A DNA stretch of 64,000 bases from CAVQBJ01 sp963724405 (GTDB lineage Bacteria; Actinomycetota; Thermoleophilia; Solirubrobacterales; Solirubrobacteraceae), in contig CAVRUQ010000003.1 of assembly GCA_963724405.1 (NCBI GenBank), positions 1,798,001 through 1,862,000 of the forward strand, given 5' to 3'. The notes under the pieces are model-generated. The model saw only the letters and a program-made list of their open reading frames with translations. It searched no databases and was not told where the DNA came from. This document shows positions 7,114 to 15,290 of the stretch, one piece after another. How positions within the stretch are numbered: the stretch's first letter is position 1; every line of letters begins with the position of its first letter. The translations under genes and the position numbers were made by a program.

Positions 7114-9123
7114 GTGTCCGAGACCGCCGTCCAACCCACGCGCCCGCTGCCGACGGCGCCCGCGCTCGTCGCGCGCGCCTCGCGCGTGCGTCCCAATTGG
7201 CGGGCGATCGCTCCGTTCGCCGGCGTCGTCGCCCTGGCCGCCGTGCTCAATCTGTGGGCGCTCGGCCAGAACGGGTATGCGAACGTCTACTACTCCGCGG
7301 GCGTCAAGTCGATGCTGCTGTCCTGGCACAACTTCGTCTTCCTGTCCGCCGATCCGACCGGCCTCATCTCGATCGACAAGCCGCCGCTCGGCCTGTGGCT
7401 GCAGGCGGCCAGCGCGAAGGCGTTCGGCTTCTCGCCGCTCAGCCTCCTGCTCCCGCAGGCCCTCGCCGGCGTCGCCGCCGTGGCGGCCCTGTACCTGATC
7501 GTGCGCAAGCGATACGGAACGCTCGCCGCGACCGCGGCCGCGCTGACGCTGGCGACGTTCCCGGCGTTCGTCGCGATCTCGCGCGACAACAACGTCGATG
7601 CGCTGCTCATCCTCCTCATGACGCTGGCCTGCGGCGTGGCGCTGCGCGCGACCGAGACCGGACGGTTGCGCGCGCTCCTCGGTGCGGCGGTGCTCGTGGC
7701 GCTGGCCTTCAACACGAAGGCGCTCGCGGCCATGCTCGTCGTCCCGGGGATCGCGCTCGCCTACCTCGTGTGCGCTCCCGGCTCGGCGCGCCGGCGCATC
7801 GGCCACCTCCTGATCGCGGGCCTCGTATGCGCGCTGCTCTCGGTCTCCTGGATGGTGGCCGTCGACCTCACGCCCGCCTCACACCGGCCGTTCGTCGGCA
7901 GCACGACCGACAACTCCGAGCTGGGCCTCACGTTCGGCTACAACGGCCTCGGACGCGTCGACGGTCAGAACGGGGGTCCGGGGCCGCTCGTCAACCAGAC
8001 GGTGCAGCCTCAGTCCGGCGCACCGGCGGCGTCGGGCGGCGGGGTGATCGCGTCGGCGATCGAGCCGCTGCCGAAGCCCTCGCCGCAGGTCGCGCCGAAG
8101 GTGAGGCGCACGATCAACGCAAACCCGGTCGCCTTCGGATCCTCTCCGGGGCCGCTGCGACTGTTCGGCTCAGGGCTCGGCGACCAGGACGCCTGGATGC
8201 TCGCGTTCGCCCTGCTCGGCATGATCGCGATCGCGCTCACGCGCCCCGCGCGCCGCGATCCGCGGCTCGCCGGCCTGATCGTGTTCGGCGGCTTCCTTCT
8301 CTGCGAGGCCGCGTTCCTGAGCATGTCGAAGGGCATCGTGCACCCGTACTACGTCTCGGCGCTCGGCCCGGGCACCGCGGCGATGGTCGGCGCCGGGATC
8401 GCGGCCATGGCCCGCCCGGCGCGCACCTGGCATCGCCTCATCACCGTCGCCGCCGTCGCCGCCGCCGTCGCCGTGCAGGTCGTACTGCTGCACCAGGCGC
8501 ACTACCTCCACGTGTGGCCCGCAGTACTCATCGCCGCGGCGACGGTCGGCGTGCTCGTCGCCGTGTCGCTGCGCCGGTTCACGCGCGCCGGACTCGCCGC
8601 CGTTCTCGCCGTGCTGCTCGTCGCCCCGACCGCGTACGCAGCGACGACCTGGCGCCAGCCGGTGCAGGGCACCTTCCCCGCCGCCGGCCCCCGCGCGGTC
8701 GGCGGCAACGGCGGGGCCGGGCTGAGCCGGGCTCAGCTGGCGACGGAGGACGCGCTCATCCGCTACGTCCTGGCCGGCGGGCCCGGCACGCGCTACCAGC
8801 TGCTCACCGAGGCCTCGCTGACCGCGGACAGCCCGATCCTGCTCGGCCTGCGGGCCGCCGCGCTCGGCGGCTACGGCGGCACCGATCCGGCACTCGACGG
8901 GCCGGCGCTCGGTCGCCTCGTGGCCTCGGGGCAGGCACGCTACGTGCTCCTCGGCGGCGGCTACGCGTACCGCGGCGGCAACGCCGCCAGCCAGGCGGCC
9001 GCCGCCGTCTGTGCGACCGTGCCGCTGCGGATCTGGCGCGGCGTGCACGCGCGGACGAACAACGGCCTCTACCTGCTCGACTGCGCCGGCGACGCGGCCG
9101 CGCTCGAACGGCAGCCCCGATAG
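7114..9123 (+). CDS. GT39/ArnT-like membrane glycosyltransferase
   Basis: A 669-residue polytopic membrane protein of the PMT/ArnT type, which transfers sugars from polyprenyl phosphates on the outer face of the membrane. Visible marks: the first extracytoplasmic loop after helix 1 (LWALGQNGYANVYYSAGVKS), GLISIDKPPLGLWLQ, RDNNVDALLILLMTL, about ten hydrophobic helices, and a soluble C-terminal domain from about residue 525 (ATEDALIRYVLAGGPGTRYQ). That layout matches the actinobacterial YkcB-like group, usually about 700 residues. The start is GTG 7114, chosen because the signal-anchor helix begins soon after; upstream codons look non-coding. The acceptor (protein, lipid or wall polymer) is unknown. 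Confidence 0.85.
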   Translation: MSETAVQPTRPLPTAPALVARASRVRPNWRAIAPFAGVVALAAVLNLWALGQNGYANVYYSAGVKSMLLSWHNFVFLSADPTGLISIDKPPLGLWLQAASAKAFGFSPLSLLLPQALAGVAAVAALYLIVRKRYGTLAATAAALTLATFPAFVAISRDNNVDALLILLMTLACGVALRATETGRLRALLGAAVLVALAFNTKALAAMLVVPGIALAYLVCAPGSARRRIGHLLIAGLVCALLSVSWMVAVDLTPASHRPFVGSTTDNSELGLTFGYNGLGRVDGQNGGPGPLVNQTVQPQSGAPAASGGGVIASAIEPLPKPSPQVAPKVRRTINANPVAFGSSPGPLRLFGSGLGDQDAWMLAFALLGMIAIALTRPARRDPRLAGLIVFGGFLLCEAAFLSMSKGIVHPYYVSALGPGTAAMVGAGIAAMARPARTWHRLITVAAVAAAVAVQVVLLHQAHYLHVWPAVLIAAATVGVLVAVSLRRFTRAGLAAVLAVLLVAPTAYAATTWRQPVQGTFPAAGPRAVGGNGGAGLSRAQLATEDALIRYVLAGGPGTRYQLLTEASLTADSPILLGLRAAALGGYGGTDPALDGPALGRLVASGQARYVLLGGGYAYRGGNAASQAAAAVCATVPLRIWRGVHARTNNGLYLLDCAGDAAALERQPR

Positions 9124-9142
9124 CGCTCGCCCGGCGACGGTG

Positions 9143-9640
9143 ATGGCCCGCGCGAGCGCCGGCATCCTCCTCTACCGCCGAAGCGACGCGCCGGATGCGA
9201 TCGAGGTGCTCATCGCCCACCCGGGCGGACCGCTCTGGGCCGGTCGCGACGAGGGCGCCTGGTCGATCCCCAAGGGCGAGATCGAACCCGGCGAGTCCCC
9301 CGAGCAGGCGGCACGACGCGAGCTGATCGAGGAGCTGGGAGTCGAGGCGGCGGCGCCGCTCGGCTCACTCGAGCTCGTCGCGCTCGGCGAGATCCGCCAG
9401 CGCGGCGGCAAGGTCGTCCACGCCTGGGCCGCCGAGGGCGCCGTCGATCCGGCGGCCGTCCGGAGCGCGACCTTCGAGATGATCTGGCCCCCGCGCTCGG
9501 GTCGCACGGCCACCTTCGCCGAGATCGACCGCGTCGCGTGGGTCGCGCCCGAGCGCGCGCGCCTGCTCCTCAATCCGGCCCAGGCCGAGCTCGTCGACCG
9601 GCTGCTCGGCGCGCTCGCGCGGACGCCGGCGTCGGGCTGA
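9143..9640 (+). CDS. NUDIX hydrolase
   Basis: A 165-residue single-domain NUDIX enzyme that hydrolyses a nucleoside diphosphate linked to another moiety. The NUDIX box fits the consensus GX5EX7REUXEEXGU in full (from GEIEPGE through ARRELIEELGV). It is preceded by GAWSIPKG, as in the group that acts on diadenosine polyphosphates or related pyrophosphates. ATG 9143 is chosen; a GTG at 9140 is equally possible. It begins 19 bases after the GT39 gene and may be co-transcribed. The substrate is not predictable from the motif. Confidence 0.88.
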   Translation: MARASAGILLYRRSDAPDAIEVLIAHPGGPLWAGRDEGAWSIPKGEIEPGESPEQAARRELIEELGVEAAAPLGSLELVALGEIRQRGGKVVHAWAAEGAVDPAAVRSATFEMIWPPRSGRTATFAEIDRVAWVAPERARLLLNPAQAELVDRLLGALARTPASG

Positions 9641-9662
9641 CGCGCTCTGCACGCTGCGCGAC

Positions 9663-9698
9663 GTGCCCACGCCGGCCGGGGGGTGCCGGCGTGGGCAC
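9663..9698. terminator. bidirectional terminator hairpin
   Basis: Perfect 14-base arms (GTGCCCACGCCGGC and its complement, 9663-9676 and 9685-9698) surround an 8-base loop. It lies between convergent genes, the NUDIX gene ending at 9640 and the SDR gene ending at 9820. It probably ends both transcripts. Confidence 0.65.
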
Positions 9699-9819
9699 AC
9701 GCGGGACGAATCGCGTGGGGTGCGTCACGCACTGCGTGTGAGAGAGATCGGACGCGGACGCCGGTTCTGTAGTTATGGACACCGGCGCGGATGCCGGCGG
9801 CCCCCGGGACGTCGCTCCG

Positions 9820-10653
9820 TCAGCGGCGCGCGAGCGGCTCGAGCCGCTGCAGCACGTCGAAATAGCGCACCGGCACGGCGCGCGAGAGGACCGACACGAA
9901 CGCGGCGTCCGGCCCGATCAGGATCCGGTCACGTCCGCGCTGGATGCCGGTGTGGATCGTCTTCGCGGCGCGCTCCGGTGAGGTGCGGGCGACCTTGGCG
10001 AACTCGCTCACCCATGCGTCCTTGTCCGTGCCGCCCTGGTCGTCGACGTGGAAGCGCCCGTGCTCGGCGATCTTCGTGGCGATGCCGCCCGGATGCACGG
10101 TGATCGCGCGCACGTTCGTGTCGCGCAGCTCGTGACGCAGCGACTCGGTGTACCCGCGCACGGCGAACTTGGAGGCGCAGTAGGCGCTCTGCGTCGGGAA
10201 GGCGATGATCCCGAACACGCTCGAGACGTTGACGATCGCGCCGCTGCCCTCCTCCAGGAGGATCGGCAGGTACGCGCGCGTGCCGTGCACGACGCCCCAG
10301 AAGTTGACGTCGATCACCCACTCGTCGTCCTCGGGCGAGCCGCCGGCGACCGTCTGCGCGAGCGCGACGCCCGCGTTATTGACGACGAGGCCGAGCGGCG
10401 ACGGCGCCCACTGGCGCACCTGCGCGGCCAGCGCCATCTGCCCCTGACGGTCGCGCACGTCGAGCTTCTGCTGCAGGACGGGACCGCTGATCCCGGCGGC
10501 CGTCTCGGCCAGAGCGTCCTCGTCCCAGTCGCAGATCGCCACCGGCGAGCCGTGGGCGGCGAGGCGCTGCGCGAGCGCACGCCCGATCCCCGAGCCGGCG
10601 CCGGTCACGACGGCGGTGCGGCCGTCGAGGTTGATGGGGCGGCGACGCGCCAT
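9820..10653 (-). CDS. short-chain dehydrogenase/reductase (SDR)
   Basis: A 277-residue classical SDR. The NAD(P) site TGAGSGIG, the NNAG motif and the catalytic YCASK with upstream VNVSS Ser are all present. The C-terminal extension (RSRAVPVRYFDVLQRLEPLARR) is seen in SDRs paired with flavin monooxygenases. Its ATG lies four bases after the stop of the Baeyer-Villiger monooxygenase gene, so the two form one operon. A plausible job is to oxidise an alcohol to the ketone that the monooxygenase then converts to an ester, or to act on a nearby step. The substrate is unknown. Confidence 0.9.
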   Translation of the reverse strand: MARRRPINLDGRTAVVTGAGSGIGRALAQRLAAHGSPVAICDWDEDALAETAAGISGPVLQQKLDVRDRQGQMALAAQVRQWAPSPLGLVVNNAGVALAQTVAGGSPEDDEWVIDVNFWGVVHGTRAYLPILLEEGSGAIVNVSSVFGIIAFPTQSAYCASKFAVRGYTESLRHELRDTNVRAITVHPGGIATKIAEHGRFHVDDQGGTDKDAWVSEFAKVARTSPERAAKTIHTGIQRGRDRILIGPDAAFVSVLSRAVPVRYFDVLQRLEPLARR

Positions 10654-10657
10654 TCGT

Positions 10658-12181
10658 CTAGCCGCGTGCCCCGACGAGCTCTGTGGCGGGGAGCGGCAGC
10701 GCGCGCGGGACCTCGAAGCGGTACTCCGCCGCGTGCAGCGGGCGCAGCGAGCGCCGGAAGGCCGATGAGAACCCCGGGTACAGCGTGCCGTTACGGCCCT
10801 GGTCATCGAGGTACCAGCTGTTGCAGCCGCCACGCAGCCACACCGTGCGCTCCATGCGGGCGTCGAGCTCGCGGTTGTACTGCGACTGCGCGGCCTCGGT
10901 CGCCTCCATCGTGGCGTAGCCGTGCGTTCGCATGTGGGCGAGCGCGCGCAACGCGTAGTGGATCTGGCTCTCGATCATGTACACCTGTGACGTGCTCCCG
11001 GTGCCGGTGTTGGGGCCGGACAGGATGAGGAGATTAGGGAATCCGGCGATGGCGGTACCCCGATGCGCCTGCAGCCCCGCGCTCCACGTCTCGCCCAGCG
11101 ACCGTCCGTCGCGCCCGCGGACGTCGATCGCCGAGAACGCCTCGCCGATCGAGAAGCCGGTGCTGCACACGAGCACGTCGAGCTCGTGCTCGACCCCGTC
11201 GGCGGTGACGATGCCCCGCGGCGTGACCCGCGCGATCGACTCGGTGACGACGTCGACGTTGGGCCGCATCAGCGCCGGGTAGTAGTTGTTGGCCACGAGG
11301 ATGCGCTTGCAGCCGAGCCGGTAGTGGGGCGTGAGCTTCGCGCGCAGCTCGGGGTCGGGCACCTGGCGCGCCAGATGCGCGAGTCCGCGCCGCTCGAGCG
11401 GCGCCAGCAGCCGCTGGTCGCGCGTGATCGGCCAGGCGAGGCTCTCGGTGAGCGTGAAGACGAGCCCGCGCAGCGCCCGCTGGATGATCGGCAGGCGGCG
11501 GTACAGGTGCCGCTCGCGCCGCGAGAAGCGGTGATCGAGCTTCGGCATCACCCACGGCGCGGTGCGCTGGTAGACGTCGAGGTGCTCCGCGCGGGCGGCC
11601 ACGTGCGGGACGAGCTGGATCGCGCTCGCGCCGGTGCCGATGACGCCGACGCGGCGGCCCTCGAGCGGCACGTCGTGCCGCCAGTCGGCCGAGTGGAACA
11701 GCTCGCCGGCGAAGCCATCGAGTCCCTGGATGTCCGGATAGGAGGGGCGGTTCAGGCCGCCGAAGCCGCCGATCACGACGCGCGCGGTCAGCGTCCGGCC
11801 GTCCGCGAGCTCGAGCACCCACCGCTGGCGCTCGTGCTCCCAGGTGGCCGTCGTCACCTCGGCCCGGAACCGGATGTGCCCGCGGACGTCGAACCGGTCG
11901 GCGCAGTCCTCGAGGTAGTCGCGCAGCTCGTCCCAGCGGGCATACAGGCGCGACCAGTCGGGGTTGGGCGCGAACGAGAACGAGTACAGCGGGGCCGGCA
12001 CGTCGCAGGCGCACCCCGGGTAGTGATTGTCCCGCCACGTCCCGCCGAGGGCGTCCGCGCGCTCGAGCACGACGAAGTCGTCCTCCCCGCTGCGCTTGAG
12101 CTCGATCGCCATGCCGAGGCCGGCGAAGCCGCTGCCGACGATGGCGACGTCGTAGTGCTCCCGCAACGGGATCGGTGTCAC
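10658..12181 (-). CDS. Baeyer-Villiger-type flavin monooxygenase
   Basis: A 507-residue FAD/NADPH monooxygenase. It has an N-terminal FAD Rossmann site IVGSGFAGLGMA, the GGTWRDNHYPGCACD segment typical of BVMOs, the fingerprint FAGELFHSADW (FxGxxxHxxxW, followed by Arg instead of the usual Pro/Asp), and a second Rossmann site VIGTGASAIQLVPHV for NADPH. It should insert oxygen into a ketone, or oxygenate a related soft nucleophile. The start is GTG 12181 with AGGAGG five bases upstream. It is expressed from a promoter whose -10 is overlapped by the TetR operator at 12198-12231, and it heads an operon with the SDR gene. Likely natural substrates are cyclic or long-chain ketones, terpenoids or steroids (inference). 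Confidence 0.92.
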   Translation of the reverse strand: MTPIPLREHYDVAIVGSGFAGLGMAIELKRSGEDDFVVLERADALGGTWRDNHYPGCACDVPAPLYSFSFAPNPDWSRLYARWDELRDYLEDCADRFDVRGHIRFRAEVTTATWEHERQRWVLELADGRTLTARVVIGGFGGLNRPSYPDIQGLDGFAGELFHSADWRHDVPLEGRRVGVIGTGASAIQLVPHVAARAEHLDVYQRTAPWVMPKLDHRFSRRERHLYRRLPIIQRALRGLVFTLTESLAWPITRDQRLLAPLERRGLAHLARQVPDPELRAKLTPHYRLGCKRILVANNYYPALMRPNVDVVTESIARVTPRGIVTADGVEHELDVLVCSTGFSIGEAFSAIDVRGRDGRSLGETWSAGLQAHRGTAIAGFPNLLILSGPNTGTGSTSQVYMIESQIHYALRALAHMRTHGYATMEATEAAQSQYNRELDARMERTVWLRGGCNSWYLDDQGRNGTLYPGFSSAFRRSLRPLHAAEYRFEVPRALPLPATELVGARG

Positions 12182-12197
12182 TGCCTCCTCCTCGAGT

Positions 12198-12255
12198 AAA
12201 GTACGGCGTCGTACGTTCGCGTACGTACTTTGCCCGAGCGCCACTTCGCTGTCAA
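12198..12255 (-). promoter_or_regulatory. promoter and TetR operator of the BVMO operon
   Basis: Read on the minus strand, TTGACA (12255-12250) is followed after 17 bases by CAAAGT (12232-12227). The 34-base operator 12198-12231 begins AAAGTACG and ends CGTACTTT, with three internal GTACG words exactly ten bases apart (12201, 12211, 12221). It overlaps the -10, as expected for repression. A matching operator occurs at 13139-13172 before the P450 gene. Confidence 0.75.
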
Positions 12256-12267
12256 GCTACAGGCACC

Positions 12268-12891
12268 ATGGCCCAGACCCTGCGTCGCAAGTACTCCCCG
12301 CGGCGCTCCCGCGAGGAGCGCCGCGAGCAGCTGCTCGACGCGGCGCTGAGCGTGATCGACGCCGGCGGCTTCGGCGCGTTCACGATCGAGGCGGTCGCCC
12401 GCGAGGCCGATCTGGCCAAGACGGTCGTCTACGCGACGTTCGGCAACCAGGAGGAGCTGCTGCGATCGCTCATCGCGCGCGAGCAGCAGCGGGCCTTCTG
12501 GGCCATCACCGGCGTGATGCCCAAGCCGCCGTACGGCGATGACCCGCTCGACGTCCTCGAGCGGGGGCTGCTCGCCGTGCTCGGAGTCGTCCAGCAGCAC
12601 CCCGAGACCTGGCGGCTGATCCTGTTGCCCCCCGAGGGCGCCCCGCCGGCGATCCGCGAGAGCGTCGACGAGCACCGCGCAGGCCTGAAGGCCTCGATCG
12701 ATCCGGTCGTCGCCTGGGGCCTCGAGCAGATCGGCGCCGGGCACCTCGACGCCGACCTCACGGCGCACCTGCTCATCGCGGCCGCCGAGGAGGGCGTGCG
12801 GCTCAACCTCCGCGATCCCGAGCGCTATACGCCCGAGCGCATCACCGCGTTCTCCTCGTCGCTCATCGCGACGTTCCTGCAGCGGCGCTGA
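12268..12891 (+). CDS. TetR-family repressor of the BVMO/P450 regulon
   Basis: A 207-residue TetR protein. The N-terminal DNA-binding domain contains REERREQLLDAALSVI and the helix-turn-helix TIEAVAREADLAKTVVYATF. The C-terminal part is an all-helical ligand domain (VQQHPETWRLILLPPEGAPP). It is divergent from the BVMO operon, with the palindromic operator between them. The same operator precedes the P450 gene downstream. I infer that it represses all of these until a substrate-like ligand binds. The start is ATG 12268, placed beyond the operator. Confidence 0.9.
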   Translation: MAQTLRRKYSPRRSREERREQLLDAALSVIDAGGFGAFTIEAVAREADLAKTVVYATFGNQEELLRSLIAREQQRAFWAITGVMPKPPYGDDPLDVLERGLLAVLGVVQQHPETWRLILLPPEGAPPAIRESVDEHRAGLKASIDPVVAWGLEQIGAGHLDADLTAHLLIAAAEEGVRLNLRDPERYTPERITAFSSSLIATFLQRR

Positions 12892-13113
12892 GGGCGTCGG
12901 AGGCGCGTGGCCCGCGCGACGGCGGATCGAGCGCGCCCGCCCGGCCTGGGGCGGATCCGCGGGATCTCGGACGAAGTTTGGTCGATCTTCGCTCATGGTG
13001 GAAGAAGATCGACCAAACTTCGCGCCCGCTCCCGTCGTCCACGCGTCCACGGTGCCGGGAGAGGCCAAACCTCCCAAAACGACGGCGGCCCGGGCATACC
13101 GCAGCGGGCCGCC
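12892..13113. other. intergenic region with hairpin elements
   Basis: No gene is seen between the TetR and P450 genes. The region carries one copy of the 49-base hairpin element (separate entry). It also has a second hairpin made of GGCGGCCCG (13084-13092) and CGGGCCGCC (13105-13113), which abuts the P450 promoter and may end transcription coming from the TetR side. Confidence 0.5.
12973..13021. repeat. 49-base hairpin element, copy 1
   Basis: A perfect inverted repeat: GAAGTTTGGTCGATCTTC (12973-12990) and its exact complement (13004-13021), with a 13-base loop. The two other copies (27542 and 28009) have the same arms with one mismatch. The complement of this loop matches the loop of copy 2 at 12 of 13 bases, so this copy lies in the opposite orientation. 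It is a dispersed, REP-like or MITE-like element. Confidence 0.8.
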
Positions 13114-13172
13114 TTGACAGCCAAGGCGCCCTGCGCTAAATGTACGCCTTCGAATGTTCGCGCTCGTACTTA
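13114..13172 (+). promoter_or_regulatory. promoter and TetR operator of the P450 gene
   Basis: TTGACA (13114-13119) is followed after 17 bases by TAAATG (13137-13142). The operator at 13139-13172 matches the 34-base operator between the BVMO and TetR genes at 26 of 34 positions, including the outer GTACG/CGTACTT and the core GTTCGCG. It overlaps the -10 in the same way. This indicates shared control by the TetR repressor encoded just upstream. Confidence 0.72.
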
Positions 13173-13209
13173 TCGAAATCGGTCGCGCGGCCGAAACAAG
13201 GAGAATCCC

Positions 13210-14664
13210 ATGGCCAGCACGATGACCTCCCCCGCCGTGCTCGACCGCGAGTCCGCGGACGCTGCGACGCTGGACGGGCTGGTCGCCAACGATCTCGTTC
13301 GCGAGGCCGTTCCCTCGCCGGCCGGTCCAGCCGAGCCGCAGGACATGCACCTGCCGGCGCCTCCGCGCGTGCCGCTCCCGCGCGCGGTGCAGATCATGCA
13401 CATGAACTACCGGCAGATCGAGTTCATGTTCCGCTGGCGCCGGCGTCTCGGCGAGGTGTTCGCGGCCAACGCGATCGTGGCCGGGACCCCCGCGATCACG
13501 AGCCACCCCGAGCACGTGCGCTCGCTGTTCACCGCCAGTCCGGACATCGCGCCCTCGCTGACCGGCGAGTCGCCGCTGCTGCCGATCGTCGGCCCGAACT
13601 CGGTGCTGACCTCCAACGGCCCGCGCCACCTGCGCCAGCGCCGCCTGCTGCTCCCGCCCTTCCACGGCGAGGCCATCGAGCGCTACTCGCGCATGATCGC
13701 CGAGATGACCGAGCAGGAGATCGAACGCTGGCCGGTCGGAACGCCGTTCGCGCTCGCGCCGCGCACGCAGTCGATCACCCTTGACGTGATCATGTCCGGG
13801 ATCCTCGGCGTCGAGGGCAAGCCGAAGCGCGGCACGCCCGAGTATGGGCTCCGCGCCGCGGTGAAGCACCTCGCCGCCGCCTCCACGCTGCCCCTCTACC
13901 AGGTCGCCGAGCTGCTCAACCTCGGCCACGAGGAGCCGGTCGGGCTGACGAAGCGCGGCGTCCAGATCCTCGACCGCTACACCTACGGCGTCATCAAGGC
14001 CCGTCGCCGCGCCGCCGATCTCGAGGAGCGCAACGACATCCTGTCGCTCATCATGCGCGCCCGGACCGAGGACGGCGAGCCGCTCACCGACCGCGAGCTC
14101 CGCGACGAGCTGCTGACGCTCATCCTCGCCGGCTTCGAGACGACGGCCAACTCGATGGCCTGGACCTGGGAGCGCCTCGTGCGCAATCCGGAGGCCTACG
14201 ACCGCCTGCGCGACGCGGTGCGCAGCGACGATCACGCCGACGAGCACATCGAGGCCGCGATCGTCGAGGGCATGCGCGTCCGCCCGGTCATCCCCGCGAT
14301 CGGACGGCGCGTGATGGTCCCCTGGCGGCTCGGTGACTACGTGGTTCCGGCCGGCACGCCGGTCGTCATGAGCATCCTGCTCGTCCACCACCGCGAGGAC
14401 CTCTACCCGGACCCGTTCTCCTACCGCCCCGAGCGCTGGCTCGGCCGCAAGCCGGGCACGTACGAGTGGATCCCGTTCGGCGGGGGCACGCGGCGCTGCC
14501 TCGGCGCCTCGCTCGCGATGGCCGAGCAGCGGGTCGTGATGAACACGATGGTCCGCCGCCTGGACCTCGAGTACGAGGACCCGGCGCCCGAGCGCGTCAA
14601 CCACCGCAACGTGACGATGATCCCCAAGCGCGGCGCGCGCGTGGTCATCCGCTCGCGCCACTGA
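13210..14664 (+). CDS. cytochrome P450 (CYP110/CYP138-like)
   Basis: A 484-residue P450. Landmarks: the I-helix oxygen-activation motif AGFETT (307-312), the ExxR-type EGMR near 352, PERW, and the heme loop FGGGTRRCLGASLA with ligand Cys430. The FGGGxRRCLGA form resembles the CYP110/135/138 group, whose members act on fatty acids, terpenoids or sterols. The start is ATG 13210 with AAGGAG six bases upstream. No ferredoxin or reductase gene is adjacent. Operator sharing with the BVMO operon suggests it performs an earlier hydroxylation in the same catabolic route (inference). Confidence 0.93.
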   Translation: MASTMTSPAVLDRESADAATLDGLVANDLVREAVPSPAGPAEPQDMHLPAPPRVPLPRAVQIMHMNYRQIEFMFRWRRRLGEVFAANAIVAGTPAITSHPEHVRSLFTASPDIAPSLTGESPLLPIVGPNSVLTSNGPRHLRQRRLLLPPFHGEAIERYSRMIAEMTEQEIERWPVGTPFALAPRTQSITLDVIMSGILGVEGKPKRGTPEYGLRAAVKHLAAASTLPLYQVAELLNLGHEEPVGLTKRGVQILDRYTYGVIKARRRAADLEERNDILSLIMRARTEDGEPLTDRELRDELLTLILAGFETTANSMAWTWERLVRNPEAYDRLRDAVRSDDHADEHIEAAIVEGMRVRPVIPAIGRRVMVPWRLGDYVVPAGTPVVMSILLVHHREDLYPDPFSYRPERWLGRKPGTYEWIPFGGGTRRCLGASLAMAEQRVVMNTMVRRLDLEYEDPAPERVNHRNVTMIPKRGARVVIRSRH

Positions 14665-14765
14665 CGCCGCCGCGAGCGGCCGAGCGGCCGTGTGATGAAT
14701 CGCGCGCTCGCACGTAGTTTCCATGTGAGCGTGCATCGCCGATCTCGAGCAGCGGGCCGTCCGGC

Positions 14766-15290
14766 GTGAGCGCTCCGGCGTCGGCCCCGCGACGCGAGCC
14801 CGCCGGCGGCGAGCGCTTCGAGGCGCTCTACCGCACCTGCCGCGACGACCTGTACGGCTACGTCGCCTCGCTGCTGCGCGATCGCGCCGCCGCGGAGGAC
14901 GTCACCGCGCTCGCCTTCGAACGCGCCCTGCGCGGTCGCGGTCGCTTCGACGCGTCGCGCGGGAGCGAGCGCGCGTGGCTGTTCGCGATCGCCCGCAACG
15001 CGGCGCTCGACGAGCTGCGTCGCCGCTCGCGCAGCACCGCGCTGGTCGGTGAGGTGGCCGACGAGGCGCCGCTGCCCGAGGACGACGCCGAGCTCGCCGA
15101 GCGGCGGCTGATCGTGCGCGCGGGCCTGCGGCGCCTCGACCCGCGAGAGCGCGAGATCGTCCTGCTCAAGTTCCTCGGGCGGCTGTCCAACGCCGAGCTC
15201 GCGCACGTCCTGCGCACGAGCGAGACGAACGCGGGCACGCGCCTCTCGCGCGCGCTGAAACGACTCCGGGAGGCGTGCGATGCGCCGTAG
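14766..15290 (+). CDS. ECF-type RNA polymerase sigma factor
   Basis: A 174-residue sigma-70 family protein with only regions 2 and 4. Region 2 spans about residues 17-85 (FEALYRTCRDDLYGYVASLL ... AEDVTALAFERAL ... WLFAIARNAALDELRR). Region 4 spans about 115-168 (LDPREREIVLLKFLGRLSNAELAHVL). The start is GTG 14766. It overlaps the next gene by 11 bases, so the two are translated together. By position, the next product is its membrane regulator. The -35/-10 sequences it recognises cannot be read from this window. Confidence 0.9.
   Translation: MSAPASAPRREPAGGERFEALYRTCRDDLYGYVASLLRDRAAAEDVTALAFERALRGRGRFDASRGSERAWLFAIARNAALDELRRRSRSTALVGEVADEAPLPEDDAELAERRLIVRAGLRRLDPREREIVLLKFLGRLSNAELAHVLRTSETNAGTRLSRALKRLREACDAP

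Noticed and set aside
12178..14736. 852-codon antisense frame across the TetR and P450 genes
   Set aside because: It spans two well-supported genes plus their promoters and the hairpin element, and its product is compositionally biased without motifs.
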